Source of the DNA: Albula goreensis
Taxonomy: Eukaryota > Chordata > Actinopteri > Albuliformes > Albulidae
Length of the DNA stretch: 64,000 nucleotides
Reading direction: 5' to 3'
NCBI GenBank assembly: GCA_022829145.1
Contig: CM040763.1
Coordinates: 1,854,342 to 1,918,341, forward strand
This document shows, in pieces, positions 22,898 to 35,700 of this stretch. The position numbers and the translations under genes were made by a program. A model generated the notes under the pieces. It searched no databases. It worked only from the letters and a program-made list of their open reading frames with translations, and was not told where the DNA came from. Position 1 is the stretch's first letter; every line of letters begins with the position of its first letter.

Positions 22898-22940
<43 letters not shown>

Positions 22941-25900
22941 AGTGAGGGAGAGAGAGAAAGAAACTTGTTTCACTTTTATGAATTTTCCCTCAAGTCCTTC
23001 CTAAGACTGTTGGATTTTGTTTGTAAGCGTGAGCATCCTGTTCCACTTGATCCTCCTATCCTATTTCCCATCCACATGTCTGCTCTGGTGTAGGGCCAAA
23101 GGCCAGTCACAGAAAAGGGAAAAGGTTTATTTAATACTGAGCCTTGTAACTCAAGTAGCTGCAGGTTTGATTCCAAAGTGAAACACAGCCAATTGTCCCC
23201 TTAAACAAGGCACTTGTTAGACACTGGAGTTCTGTATGAAGTGCCTGGCGTATGAGCGGCTGATAAATGCGTAAACTGAGTGTAAATGGAGTGTAAATGC
23301 AGGTCACTGTGGTGTTAATATAAACTGGCCTGGGGAAGCCACAGAGAGTGACCTGTGCGTGTACACAGGGGGACCATGGTCATGTAAACAGAGAGTGAAC
23401 TGTGCGTGTACACAGGGGGACCATGGTCATGTAAACACAGGGACCCCAGTCAAAACTGAGATTCTGAAGATTTGTGTGAGCCGACGTCATCCTGGTCCCC
23501 ATGTTTAGTTTTTCCCCACTTTCCCTTTTTTCTCTGAAATCCCTCAGTGAGGGCAGTTATAACTACAGTTCAGGCACTTAACAGACACCTTCATTCAGAG
23601 CGATGGAAACTGTTCAGACTTTTGTAGACTCCATTTATACAACAGGATATTTGCATAAACAGTGCAGGGAAATTACCTTACTCAGGGGGTCCCACCAATA
23701 ACCAACCCTTGAGTTACATAGCCAGCTCTGTATATAAGCATACTACAGTCCTGCCTTCTCTATGCAGTCAGTGTCAGTTAAAAAAATAACTCCACACCTG
23801 GAAAAGCAGGTACACTCATCAAAGGCTTCAGAGGGGCCTGTTTTCATTACATCACGGGAAAGCCCTGAATTTTAAAAAAATCAAAGTGAAAACAAAAACC
23901 TGCAGCAAAAGGTTAGAGCCACTGAAGGTGGCCACCTTCCAGTCTAGAAGGTTGTTTTTCCCCCCAGAACATTTCCAGAACATTCTGTTTATGAAATACA
24001 CTATTTCTTGGTAGTCCTTTGAATGGTGCTTGTCGGAAGTGCTTTCTTTTCTGTGAGTTTGATGGGGACTCGTTCAGAATGATAAAGCATCCTAATGACA
24101 GTCTGGGGAACGTTCCTGTCATAACAATATCTCACAACCAAACAGGAGTCTGAATCTAAATTGTCCCATGATGTTCAGCGAGTCTTTGACACTAGATTTT
24201 GGTTAGCGCAGATTAGATTGCTCCCTCCATTTTCCTGTCAGAGAGCAGCCAAAAAACCCTGGAGTTGCTTGGAAGGGCAGGGTGATGAACGGCAGGTGTG
24301 AGGACAGGGTCTGGGTATGAATTCAGCCGCAGTTTTCTGCTGCACTGCTCTTTTGCCAATCGAGATTACAGCGCACGGCAGCTACGGCTCTCGTTCAGAA
24401 AGTCTCTAATGACAGACAGAGCTCACTACAATTGACATTGAGAGCCAACGACAAACTGCCTGTTCTGGTACAAGAAAAGAAGAGAGGGAGAGAAAAGGAG
24501 GCGGAAAAACAGAGGGGAGGAAGAGACACAGAGGGAAGGAGAGAAAAACAGACTGAGTGAGAGAAGGAGAGAGAGAAGGGGGGTGGAAGAAACTGAAGAA
24601 AAAGAAAGAAGAGAGGGAGACATAGGAAAAAAGGATTGAGAGACAGAGGGGGAAATGGACACGTGGGGAAAAAAGAGAAAAGTACTTAGAAGAGGAGAGG
24701 GGGAGGGAAGAGACTGAGAGGGGGGAAGAGAGAAGGGGAAAATTCAATAAAATCAGCAAGATTATTTAATCTAATGAAATGGGCTGTCGATTCTTATTTT
24801 GACACAAGCACTCGACACTGTGCTGGGACTTTCCACCTGATAATCCGTTTGCTTTTTTTGTTGGGGGGGGGTACAGTAAGTGTGAGGCAGCCTGTTTGTA
24901 CTGTGCTTTTTGGGGTACAGTAAGTGCTGTGCTACACATGGATGATAAGAGCAGAGGCTGGCCGAGTTTTCTGGACCCCCCCATGCCTTCCTCATCTTCA
25001 GGAAAAGCAAACAGAAGGTCCTGGGGGGCCCTTTGGGGGAGGGGGGAGGGGGAACGGAGATTTGGGAAGGGGGCCCATGCACTATCCAAGCTGCCCTACA
25101 TTCAGAGATTACACTGCAGGGGGTCCGTATGAAGGAGAGAAACACAGCAGAAAAACCTCTACTGACATGGAAAAACCATAATAGTACAAAAAAATCTCCA
25201 ATCACATTTGAAGAACTATAATCATGATAATACTATAATGATGCCGATGTTTACAATCTTGCATTTTATGTGTGAAGTGGTTTTCGTGCACACAAAGAGC
25301 TGAAGGATAAAATTAATCAAAGAAACACACACATAAAAGCTGCAAAAGGCACTAAAAGCTGTATAAACACCAAGAAATCAAACACAAAAAGACCACAGAA
25401 ACAGAAACAAGATCATAAAATCCAGGCTAAAAGCTAAAATTAAAAACAGGAATTGCCATAGGTTAAAACTAAATATAGGGATTTGAAATAAACTGTTAAA
25501 AGTTTGACTGGCTTGATGTAAAACCAGACAGCAGAAACGGGAGATACAATAACCATTCCCTGGGTACTAGGGGCTTCTGGTGTTTCTACAAAGGGCCTCC
25601 TTACCCAGACAAACTTCTCAGACGGTGTGAGGCTAGGCGAGTTAAAATGCTGGAGCAATAAAATATCATTTCACCAAGACAAGAACAGGGACAAGCATCT
25701 TGTTCAGTCTTCGGGTGTACCCATACAGAATCACGAGGAGCAAGCAAGCCACAGCCATTTTGAACCCAAAGGAAAAGGCCACACCCCTTTAGAATCTTCA
25801 GGAATAGGCCACACCCCTTTAGAATCTTGAGGAACAGGCCACACCCCTTTAGAATCTTTAGGAGAAGGTCAAATCTCTTCTGTACCCACGGGAATACAAA

Positions 25901-28900
25901 ATGACCATTCAGCCCAGCTAGGCTAATCATTAACCTACAATCTACTGAGTATCCAGCTCTGAATCAAGCCTGGACTTGGAACACCCCAAGGGTCTCTGCC
26001 ACTACGTCATCAGGCTCCTCCCACTCCAGAATCAGGAAAAACAGGCCTTGCCTTTTTAGAGCCAATACGGTTAGGCCTCCCCCAGAACCTTGCCATCATG
26101 CAGAACTGTTGAGAACCAGTAGCAGAGGTGAAAGGTCACTCACATGTCTGGTGAAGAAGTCATCCACCTCCTCCTGCAGCCTCTGCTGGCACTCTGGATG
26201 TGTGGCCAGCAGGTAGGCCACGAAGGCCAGGGTGCTGCTGCTGGTTTCGTACCCGGCCAGCAGGAAGATGAAGGCCTGACCCACGATCTCGTCCTCCGTC
26301 ATTATCCTCTTCAGTGCCCGGCGCTGCTGGGCGTCATGGGTGGGGCTGTGGGAGTCCGGCGCCCGCTCGTCCGCCTGGTTCACCACGTCGAAGTGCTCCA
26401 GCCCCACACACTCCTTACTGCTCCTCACATCCAGCATCAGCTGCAGGAAGTCCCGCCTCCGCTGTGGGAAGGACAGGGGACGTCAGCCAATCAAGAAACA
26501 AATCAATCAACTAACCAACCAACCAGCTGAGTGGTCTTTACACAAGTCAGTCCAAAGACCAGGCTTTACTTTACTTGTCCAAATTTTTAGCCTAAATCAT
26601 TTTAAGTGAGTTATTTAATGTGACTGTACCTGGCTGGCCGGCTGCTCGTCTCTCTGTTTGATGATCTTCTGGATGCAGCTCACAAAGAAGCTGTTCATCT
26701 CGTCCCGCGTCTTATTTGGGATGATCCCCGACAGGGGGGCGATGAGGAAAGGGAAGGCGACTGCGGGGGAGGGAAGGAAACACACCATCACAAACCCAAA
26801 AACGTGTGCAGTCTTCGCTAGTTCCTCGGTCAATCACTCTATTCTGGTACACTGCTGAGGTCTGCAGCTAAAAGCACGAGACAGGAACCAATCATTGTGG
26901 AGAGAAAATGTTTCTGTTCAAAAGAGTATGTGACTGACAGCTCAGGATAGCCCCACCCATTATCAGGTTAATGAAATGGAAGTCTCTGTTAGCATTTCCT
27001 GTATGCTATAGCATTAGTCTCAGTCACTAACTGAAGGCAGTTCCTTCCTCTAGCATTAGCACACTAACTGAAGGCAGTTCCTCTCTGTTAGCACTTCCTG
27101 TATGCAGTAGCATTAGTCTCAGTCACTAACTGAACTTCCTGGCAGTTCCACTAACTGAAGGCAGTTCCTCTCTGTTAGCACTTCCTGTATGCAGTAGCAT
27201 TACTCTCAGTCACTAACTAACTGAAGGCAGTTCCTCTCTGTTAGCACTTCCTGTATGCAGTAGCATTACTCTCAGTCACTAACTGAAGGCAGTTCCTCTC
27301 TGTTAGCACTTCCTGTATGCAGTAGCATTACTCTCAGTCACTAACTGAAGGCAGTTCCTCTCTGTTAGCACTTCCTGTTTGCAGTAGCATTAGTGCAGTG
27401 GCTGTGATGTTCAATTGTGATTGCAGGGGCTGCTCAGCCTGCAGCGATGACATACTCAAAATGAACATGACTGGACGGAAGAAGGAGAAGGAGAAGAACT
27501 TCTGGGCGTGGTGGACGAAGGGATCGTCTGGGTTTTTCTGCGAGTCCACCTGGGTGCCGAAGGCAACGCTGGCGATCACGTCCATGGTGAAACAGCCAAA
27601 ACACCTGTACAGGTAACCAGATAATTACTCACACACACACACCTGCACAGGTAACCAGATAATCACTCACAAACACACCAGAGGTTACCAGAGATTACAC
27701 ACACCTGCACAGGTAACCGGATTACCAGAGATTACACACACCTGTTCAGGTAACCAGAGATTGCACACATGTACACCTGTGGCATTAAGGGCTCAAACAC
27801 ACACACACACACACACGCATGCATTGAGGCCTGCAGCAGGGCAGAGGCTCACCTGTGGATGTCGAAGCTCTCTCCTGATTGGGCGAAGCCCTGAAGGTTT
27901 CCCATCAGTGTGTCTGTGGCCGCATGAATCAGTGGGACCATCTGGAACCACAGAGCACAAATTTCCACTTCAGTGCGTACGACACACACATGCACACCCA
28001 TGTACACACACACACTGAAACAGCAGACACAAACGCACAGACACACATGCACACTCACGCACACATGCACGCACAAACGGCAGACACACACACGCGCACA
28101 CAAACCGATGCATGCACACCTGCAAACTCAAAGAGCAACAATGCATGCACACATACTCAAACGGCAGAAACGCTGTCACACAAACACACACACATGCATG
28201 CACTCACACATACACACATCATGTCAAAACTGCCCACCATCCTTCAACCCCCTGGCAAAATGTCCCCAAATACCCCACCCCTACACCCCCAATTCAGCTA
28301 CATCACAATGGATACTGTGGGAGGCTCAGGTGCTCCAGTGGCCTGGGTGGGTGAAATCCTGTTAGCTCGTTAGCTCTGAGTGGGTTAGACTCCAGGGGCC
28401 TGACCTGACAGGCTAAATGAACGGAGCTAGAGTGCGGTTTCTCCTCTGGTGTATTCTGATGAGTGCGCAGGAGATGTTTTTAGCAACCCCACAATCATCT
28501 TTACAGAGGTTTCGTCGCCACAAACATATTAAACTCACTCTGCCATCTGAGAAAGATGCAGAAAAGCTATCCTCATGATTGATCTAAGGTTCTCGATGTG
28601 TCAGACTCACTGCATGACAAAGCAAACTGGCTACAGCCACGCCGTTTGTCCTAACTGTTCTCCACGTTCTCAGTCACACTGTGAACCCTCAACCAAACAG
28701 CATAACGCTGAATGAGCGCATTCTTCGAGTGTTTGGTTTTTCGCTGTAAAACCGTTTATTGGTTCATAAATTATTTATGTGTGTGCCCGGCTCATGCCAG
28801 CAGTGGCGTTTCCCATGGCGATTTCTGGAGCGGAGGGACTGTGTGAAAGCGCCGTCTGTGTGGCTCGCCGTTTAGCGCTGCGTGATGTCATGGCATGTTA

Positions 28901-31900
28901 TAATTAGCAGGGTCAAACGCCTTTCAGTGTGTGTTTGTGTGTGTGTGCGCGTGAGAATGTGTGCGAGTGAGTGTGTGCGTGTGTGTGTGAGAGTGTGTGT
29001 GTGTGTGTGTGTGTGGGAGCTGTGTAACCCCCCTCCATGGTTTCACAGTTAAGGTCACAGGCCTGCACACTCCACCCACGCCACAGACGCGACCCCTGCA
29101 CGGACTCCAAACGCGACCCTGTCCTCTCCAACTGGAGGGCCGTTCTCAGGAGCCGCACACAGACAACAGGAAAAAAGGGAAAAAGAGTAATTATCCACAC
29201 AGCCATTCAACCCCAAAATGTGTTTTCTTTAATTGAGTTCCCAGCATGTGGTCTTTCTTTCTTTCTTTGTTTCATTTTTTTTTTAACAAGCTATTTTTAC
29301 AAAGCATGAATCATACATACAGACTTCAAGCAAAAGCCCCCACACATGTGAGACATGGAATGGGGGGGTGGGTGTCAGAGAATGGCTGTGAAACACAGCT
29401 GATTTCAGCTCCGTGCCCCCCCTAGGTAAATGGGGACCCCACCATCAATTGGTAATTGCAATGAACCCCTTCTGCCAGTGGTCTGTGGTCTACAGAGTGG
29501 AGGGGTTTCAGGTGGAACCAGGTTACGGAGTTATTTCGATCACAGACAGAGTGTAGCAGGAAACAGACAAAACAAATAGACAGACGTTGAACAAACAACC
29601 AATGCCTTAGAGGCCCTCAGGTCTGTAAACGTCGGGAAGTATGGGTTCTTGGCTGGGCTGAACAATAATAACAATACGATATGTAGCCCCCGGTTTTGAC
29701 CTACCTGGTCCTCTGCAGGTATCAAAGTACCTGTACCAGGTGAAATAACCCCAGTGTTCCCTCTGGTTCCGCCCGCCTGCTGTCTGAGGTCTCAGAGCTG
29801 TCACCTGAACCAGGTGACCTACTGATAGCGTCCCTCTGAGAGTTACACACATGCAGTGATGTGGTGTTGACGCTTCTAAGTGGAGGAGTCACAGGCCCCC
29901 AATCGCAGAGCTGCACTAACAGGCAGCCAATCACATAGCCCATATCACAGGGCTCCAATCAAAAGCAACCAATCACAGAGCTCCATTCACTGGCCTCCAA
30001 TCACAGGGGCCAATCAGGAGACCCTTACCCTGAGAGTCACACATTCATTAAGCACACAAGGGTCTCCATTACAGCAGCCATTACTAGCCCTGAGCTTGGC
30101 CAAGCTGCCGCAGCGTTTCACACACATTAATACCGCAGCGCGTCACCACTGGGGCCCAGTGTTTCCTCAATAATCAGCTCAAATACAGCCACACGCTGAG
30201 GAGTCACAAAGAGGAGGACGGATCCCGCCCAGCTCCCGCCGAGCAGCCGAGCAGGCTTATCCAGACCTAATTAAATCTAATGCTTCGAAAGCTTGCCACT
30301 GAGATGAGCTATCACCCCCCATCACCCCGCCCCCTCCCCCCGAGCTCAGTTACACTAATGACCCCTCAAACATTCTGCTGACATCCTCAAAGTTTCACAC
30401 TCAACAGTCTGTCATTAACTGCTCTCAGACAGCGGCTAGACTGACAGCTCGACAGTGCCTTTTATAACACTATTATAACAGCTTTATAGCCACTCCTGAC
30501 TGGCTGGATTTCAGTGGCAGGGTTCGGTAACACTGGCCTGGTGGGGGGGGAGGGGAATCACCAGAGACACGGGTTGGTTGGGGGGTTTTCATGTGGGAAC
30601 CAGCAGACCGATCCATCGCAGACACTGTCCAGTTTAAACAATGTGACACCACAGGGATGTGAAAGAGAGCAGAGCTAAACAAACTGGAGTGAGTGTTAAA
30701 ATGTGTCAAGTGGGCTGCAGGGGATGATGGGTAATGGGGCCTTGCTGGACAGCTGAATTAGGCTGGGGGGGAGGGGGGGGGCGTATTGCTTCAATCAAGT
30801 GAGAGGTTGTCTTCCTCTGAGTCTTTAACTGACACTCTTATCCAGAGCAAGTTACACTTACTCAACGTTTAGTCTGTATGTACCCTTCACTTGCACAGCT
30901 GGATATTTACAGAAATACTGCAGTTGCCCCACTTGAGGTTCGAACCTGCAACCTCAGTATTACCAGCCCAGATCCTGAATCTGTCTTTACCAGTTCCCTC
31001 TCTCTAGTGGGTGGAGCTAATGAAGGTGTTTGTCTACCTCTTCCCCACAGATGGAGTTAAACAAGGGAGTCAGCGTGAACTTCTTTCATTTGGGCAGAGC
31101 TAAAGGTGTAAGTACCTTTCTGATGTGGGTGGAGCTGAAGGAGGGTGTGTGTGTGTGCGTGCACGCCAGCGCGCCTGTGTATGTGCATACCTCTTTCATG
31201 CGGGCGGAGCTGAAGGACGGGGTGAGGATGCTGCGGACTCGTTTCCAGCGCTCGTCTTTCAGCAGTAGAAGGCTCTCACTCATGGGCTTCGTGGCGGCTC
31301 GGATGGTCTGCAGAGAAAGAAGAGAAATCAGGAGGTCCCACAAGGCCACACACCTTTCCCCAAACTGCAGCAAAAAAAACAACAGCCGAGGACAACCTCG
31401 CTAATTTTACCTGAAGAACACCTTGATTTGACTTTCCCCTTGCCAGAAATGGAACTTGACTTAATGATGCAAAAAACGCAGACTGTCCAAAAAGCCCAGA
31501 ACATGTGCTGTCCCATGCAGCTCAGACCCAACAAACCAAAGCAAACACGTCTCTAATGAAGACTAATGGATGGGGTGTAGCTGTAACCAGAAAACACACG
31601 TCCTATTTGTTTAAGGAACTGAACATTAAGTGTGCTGAGAGCAATTAATAATGACAACCCGAATAACAACATGGAGAAAGAGTGTTATGGAGTGTACATT
31701 GTCACCAAATATAACACCAATATATATCTCCCCTCTCATTATGGGGTGTAAACTTAATGCAATAATCTAATTCTGCAGCTCTGTCACCAGGCAACAGGAA
31801 CATGGATTTTCATTTGCTGAAAGAGCTGAAAAAATCAGCAACACATACGAGATTTCCTGCATGGACAGCAGAAACAGGCTGCTCATTATCGGGCTCTGCG

Positions 31901-32632
31901 ATCGCGCCTCGCTACTTCTGCTTTTGTTCTGAACGTCTGAGTCTTAAACCAGCAGCAAGCTTACAATCTGCAAATATGAACACAGCCGCAGGCATTTCCA
32001 TCAGAATTACAGATCCCCAGATCCACACAGTGATTTATCAGAACAGGAAACAACAGGAATCCTTATTTTACCTTAAACATACGGAAAGTTTATTTAAGCT
32101 CTTAGGCTTACCATATAAAAACAACCATGCATACAGATCAACATATGAGACATGCCATGAGCACAACATGAAGCACATATGTGCTCCTTCTCATCAGCCT
32201 CCTGCCTCCTCTAGATGACAGTGATTTAGGATCGGAGGTGAAGCTGCTACCTCCCGGAGGGTCATATTCTTTTAAAAATGCTTCATACAGGCTCAATATT
32301 CTGCATGCACTATATACGAAACTGTGTATATTAATGAGGTGTATTGTGCATGTGTGTAAAGGGGTGGGTGTCTTTGTGAAATACGCACAGCCAGTATATG
32401 TTGAGACAGTGAGTTATACTAATCATTACTGTTGTTGTTGCTGTTTCACATCAGTTATTATAGTGCTAAAGGTAGATTTGCTGTGGGTCACGTTTGGTCT
32501 TGGAGTTGCTCGTTGAATAGCCCTGTCCTGGACGATGCGAAAGGAACTGCATGTGCGTGCACACACACACACACACACACTCATACATGCACCCACACAC
32601 ACACACACACTCACACATGCACTCACTCTCAC

Positions 32633-32696
<64 letters not shown>

Positions 32697-32739
32697 GCAC
32701 TCACTCTCACACACCCACCCATACATGCACTCACTCTCA

Positions 32740-32774
<35 letters not shown>

Positions 32775-35700
32775 AACGTCCGTCAGTGAGAGCGTGGTCC
32801 ACTGGGCTGCTGTTTGTTGTGCTGTTTCCATGGAGACCTGGTTTACAGACGCCCCGATCTCTCAAACACACAAAACTTAATGGCTTCGATGCAAAGCATG
32901 GCTAATGCTATAATTAATGACAATAACAAAGGGGAAAAAGTAAACTCGACATTTAAAAAAAAAAAAAATTTAATTAGGGTTCTCAAATTGAGTCAGCGGC
33001 TGTTTTTTTAAAGCAGATTAAAGGACTGTCTTTTGCCTTAGAGACTTTGCGTTTTATACCAGGTGCCCCTCGTAAATGAGATTTCTCAAAAGGATTGTCC
33101 GAAATAAAGCAAACAGAAGAACCTTAACGCAATGCATTTTGTGCAGTTTCCATACCCACACACAAAAACAGGAACAATCTAACATTTTGACAAGAGTAGG
33201 TTATAATTTATAAGGTATGTAGTGTATCTATTACTTATCACATTATAAAATGCACTATAGAAATAAATTTGATTTGATTTGGCTGGGCTCTCCCAGGTAC
33301 CTGAGCTCAGACAGGGGAGCACCGCATGTGTGTATGTGTAAAGTAAACAGACACATCAGTGTTCGAACGCTGGCTAGCTCTCACAGGACCGCCTTGTACT
33401 TCCTCTCGGTATTGATTTTTGTCCACGTTTATTATTTCACCTTTATCGTACTATCACCATTTATCGTTTTACAGCCGCGCAGTAACACAGTGGAGAGACG
33501 CAGGGTAACTCCAAGCTGTTCACCAAGCTCACTGTAACCACACGGTACACTCGCTACCTCACATAGCCTGCCATGCTCTCTATTCACACGGTACGCTACC
33601 TCACATAGCCTGCCATACTCTCTATTCACACGGTATGCTACCTCAGATAGCCTCCCATACTCTCTATTCACACAGTACGCTACCTCACATAGCCTGCCAT
33701 ACTCTCTATTCACACGGTACGCTACCTCACATAGCCAGCCATACTCTCTATTCACACGGTACGCTACCTCACATAGCCAGCCATACTCTCTATTCACACG
33801 GTGCGCTACCTCAGATAGCCTGCCATACTCTCTATTCACACGTATGCTACCTCAGATAGCCTGCCATACTCTCTATTCACACGTGCGCTACCTCAGATAG
33901 CCTGCCATACTCTCTATTCACACGCAGTGCGCTACCTCAGATAGCCTGCCATACTCTCTATTCACACGGCACGCTACCTCAGATAGCCTGCCATACTCTC
34001 TATTCACACGTACGCTACCTCAGATAGCCTGCCATACTCTCTATTCACACGGTACGCTACCTCAGATAGCCTCCCATACTCTCTATTCACACAGTATGCT
34101 ACCTCACATAGCCTCCCATACTCTCTATTCACACAGTACGCTACCTCACATAGCCAGCCATACTCTCTATTCACACGGTACGCTACCTCACATAGCCAGC
34201 CATACTCTCTATTCACACGGTACGCTACCTCAGATAGCCTGCCATACTCTCTATTCACACGGTACGCTACCTCAGATAGCCTGCCATACTCTCTATTCAC
34301 ACGGTACGCTACCTCAGATAGCCTGCCATACTCTCTATTCACACGGTACGCTACCTCAGATAGCCTGCCATACTCTCTATTCACACGGTACGCTACCTCA
34401 GATAGCCTGCCATACTCTCTATTCACACGGTACGCTACCTCAGATAGCCTGCCATACTCTCTATTCACACAGTACGCTACCTCACATAGCCTCCCATACT
34501 CTCTATTCACACAGTACGCTACCTCACATAGCCAGCCATACTCTCTATTCACACGGTATGCTACCTCACATAGCCAGCCATACTCTCTATTCACACGGTA
34601 CGCTACCTCACATAGCCAGCCATACTCTCTATTCACACAGTACGCTACCTCAGATAGCCTGCCATACTCTCTATTCACACGGTACGCTACCTCAGATAGC
34701 CTGCCATACTCTCTATTCACACAGTACGCTATCTCAGATAGCCTCCCATACTCTCTATCACAGAGGTGACCAGTGTTGCTCTGGGGCATTTTGAGGTCAG
34801 TGTTTTTTTCCATTTTCCTTGCCAAGGAAAGTGTGCCATGTTGGTGTTTACGAGGGGAAAAAGAAGCGCATGGTCGATAATCTGCCTCCACAAACGATCA
34901 CACACTCCATGATCGAGGTTGCCATGAGTCCCCGTTCCTGTGACTCTCTCAGGATCAGCTGTTATTTTCCACAATGTTTTACAATTTACTTGTTTGTATA
35001 TGCTGATTTTATTTTATGTGAGGACATTTAGCTGTTGGTTGTCCTAGCATTAGCTATCTAGCTAAATTTCATCAGTTGTCCTTAGGCAGGTAACAATAAC
35101 AAGGCAAAATATTTGTAGAGAAAGGTTCAGTGATGAAAGACATCTCAATCAAAGACAATCGTTTATAGTTATATTAAATCGTTAATCGTTATATTAAAAT
35201 CACACAATCGGCAACATCCAAAATCGCATGTTAAAGGTCTGGTATTACAGCAATCTCCTGATCCAGAATATGGTCAAGATTCTATTCCCGGAACCCAATA
35301 AGGTCTCATGGAACCTTCAGGTCAAAAATACCAGCACATCTATAATGGATTGCATTTCTATTATCTCAGAGCAGGTCACAGTGAAGGGGAGCAACTTACT
35401 TCAAGCTCCACCGTGGGCAATAAACGGCTGCCATTTTACACCAAGACCCCCTCAAATCCAATCAGATGATTACATACTCTTAAATTAATGATTGGAATTT
35501 CACTAAATTTTTTTAAATTGGTTGACTTAAAATGGAGCTGAACCAACCTTGGTATGTCTACCATTGGCAGTCTGAAGTTCCCTCTCTTCCACCCCCCTTC
35601 CTCTCTCTTTCTCTCCATCTCTCTCTCCCTCCCTCCCTCTAACTCACCATCCTATTAGGGAAGCTGCTGAACTCCTTCACCATAATCTGCCGCAGCATGT

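Larger units (their letters stand above)
17178..26143 (-). other. tbxas1: tbxas1 intron 9
   Basis: Nearly 9 kb between exons 9 and 10. It holds small tandem repeats, GT tracts at 19,084-19,112 and 22,898-22,938, SINE pieces at 23.1-23.8 kb and a purine tract at 24.5 kb. A GC-richer stretch at 20,880-21,340 stands out but shows no gene. Confidence 0.75.
27942..35647 (-). other. tbxas1: tbxas1 introns 4 and 5
   Basis: Apart from exon 31191-31307 this is intron. It holds CA-rich tracts (28.0-28.2 and 32.55-32.77 kb), a GT tract (28.93-29.02 kb), a CCAAT-rich degenerate repeat, a SINE and the 42-bp array. No nested gene is supported. Confidence 0.75.

Noticed and set aside
33432..34891. Long open frames on both strands (up to 295 codons)
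   Set aside because: They are translations of a 42-bp tandem repeat whose length is a multiple of three; no domain, no splice context.
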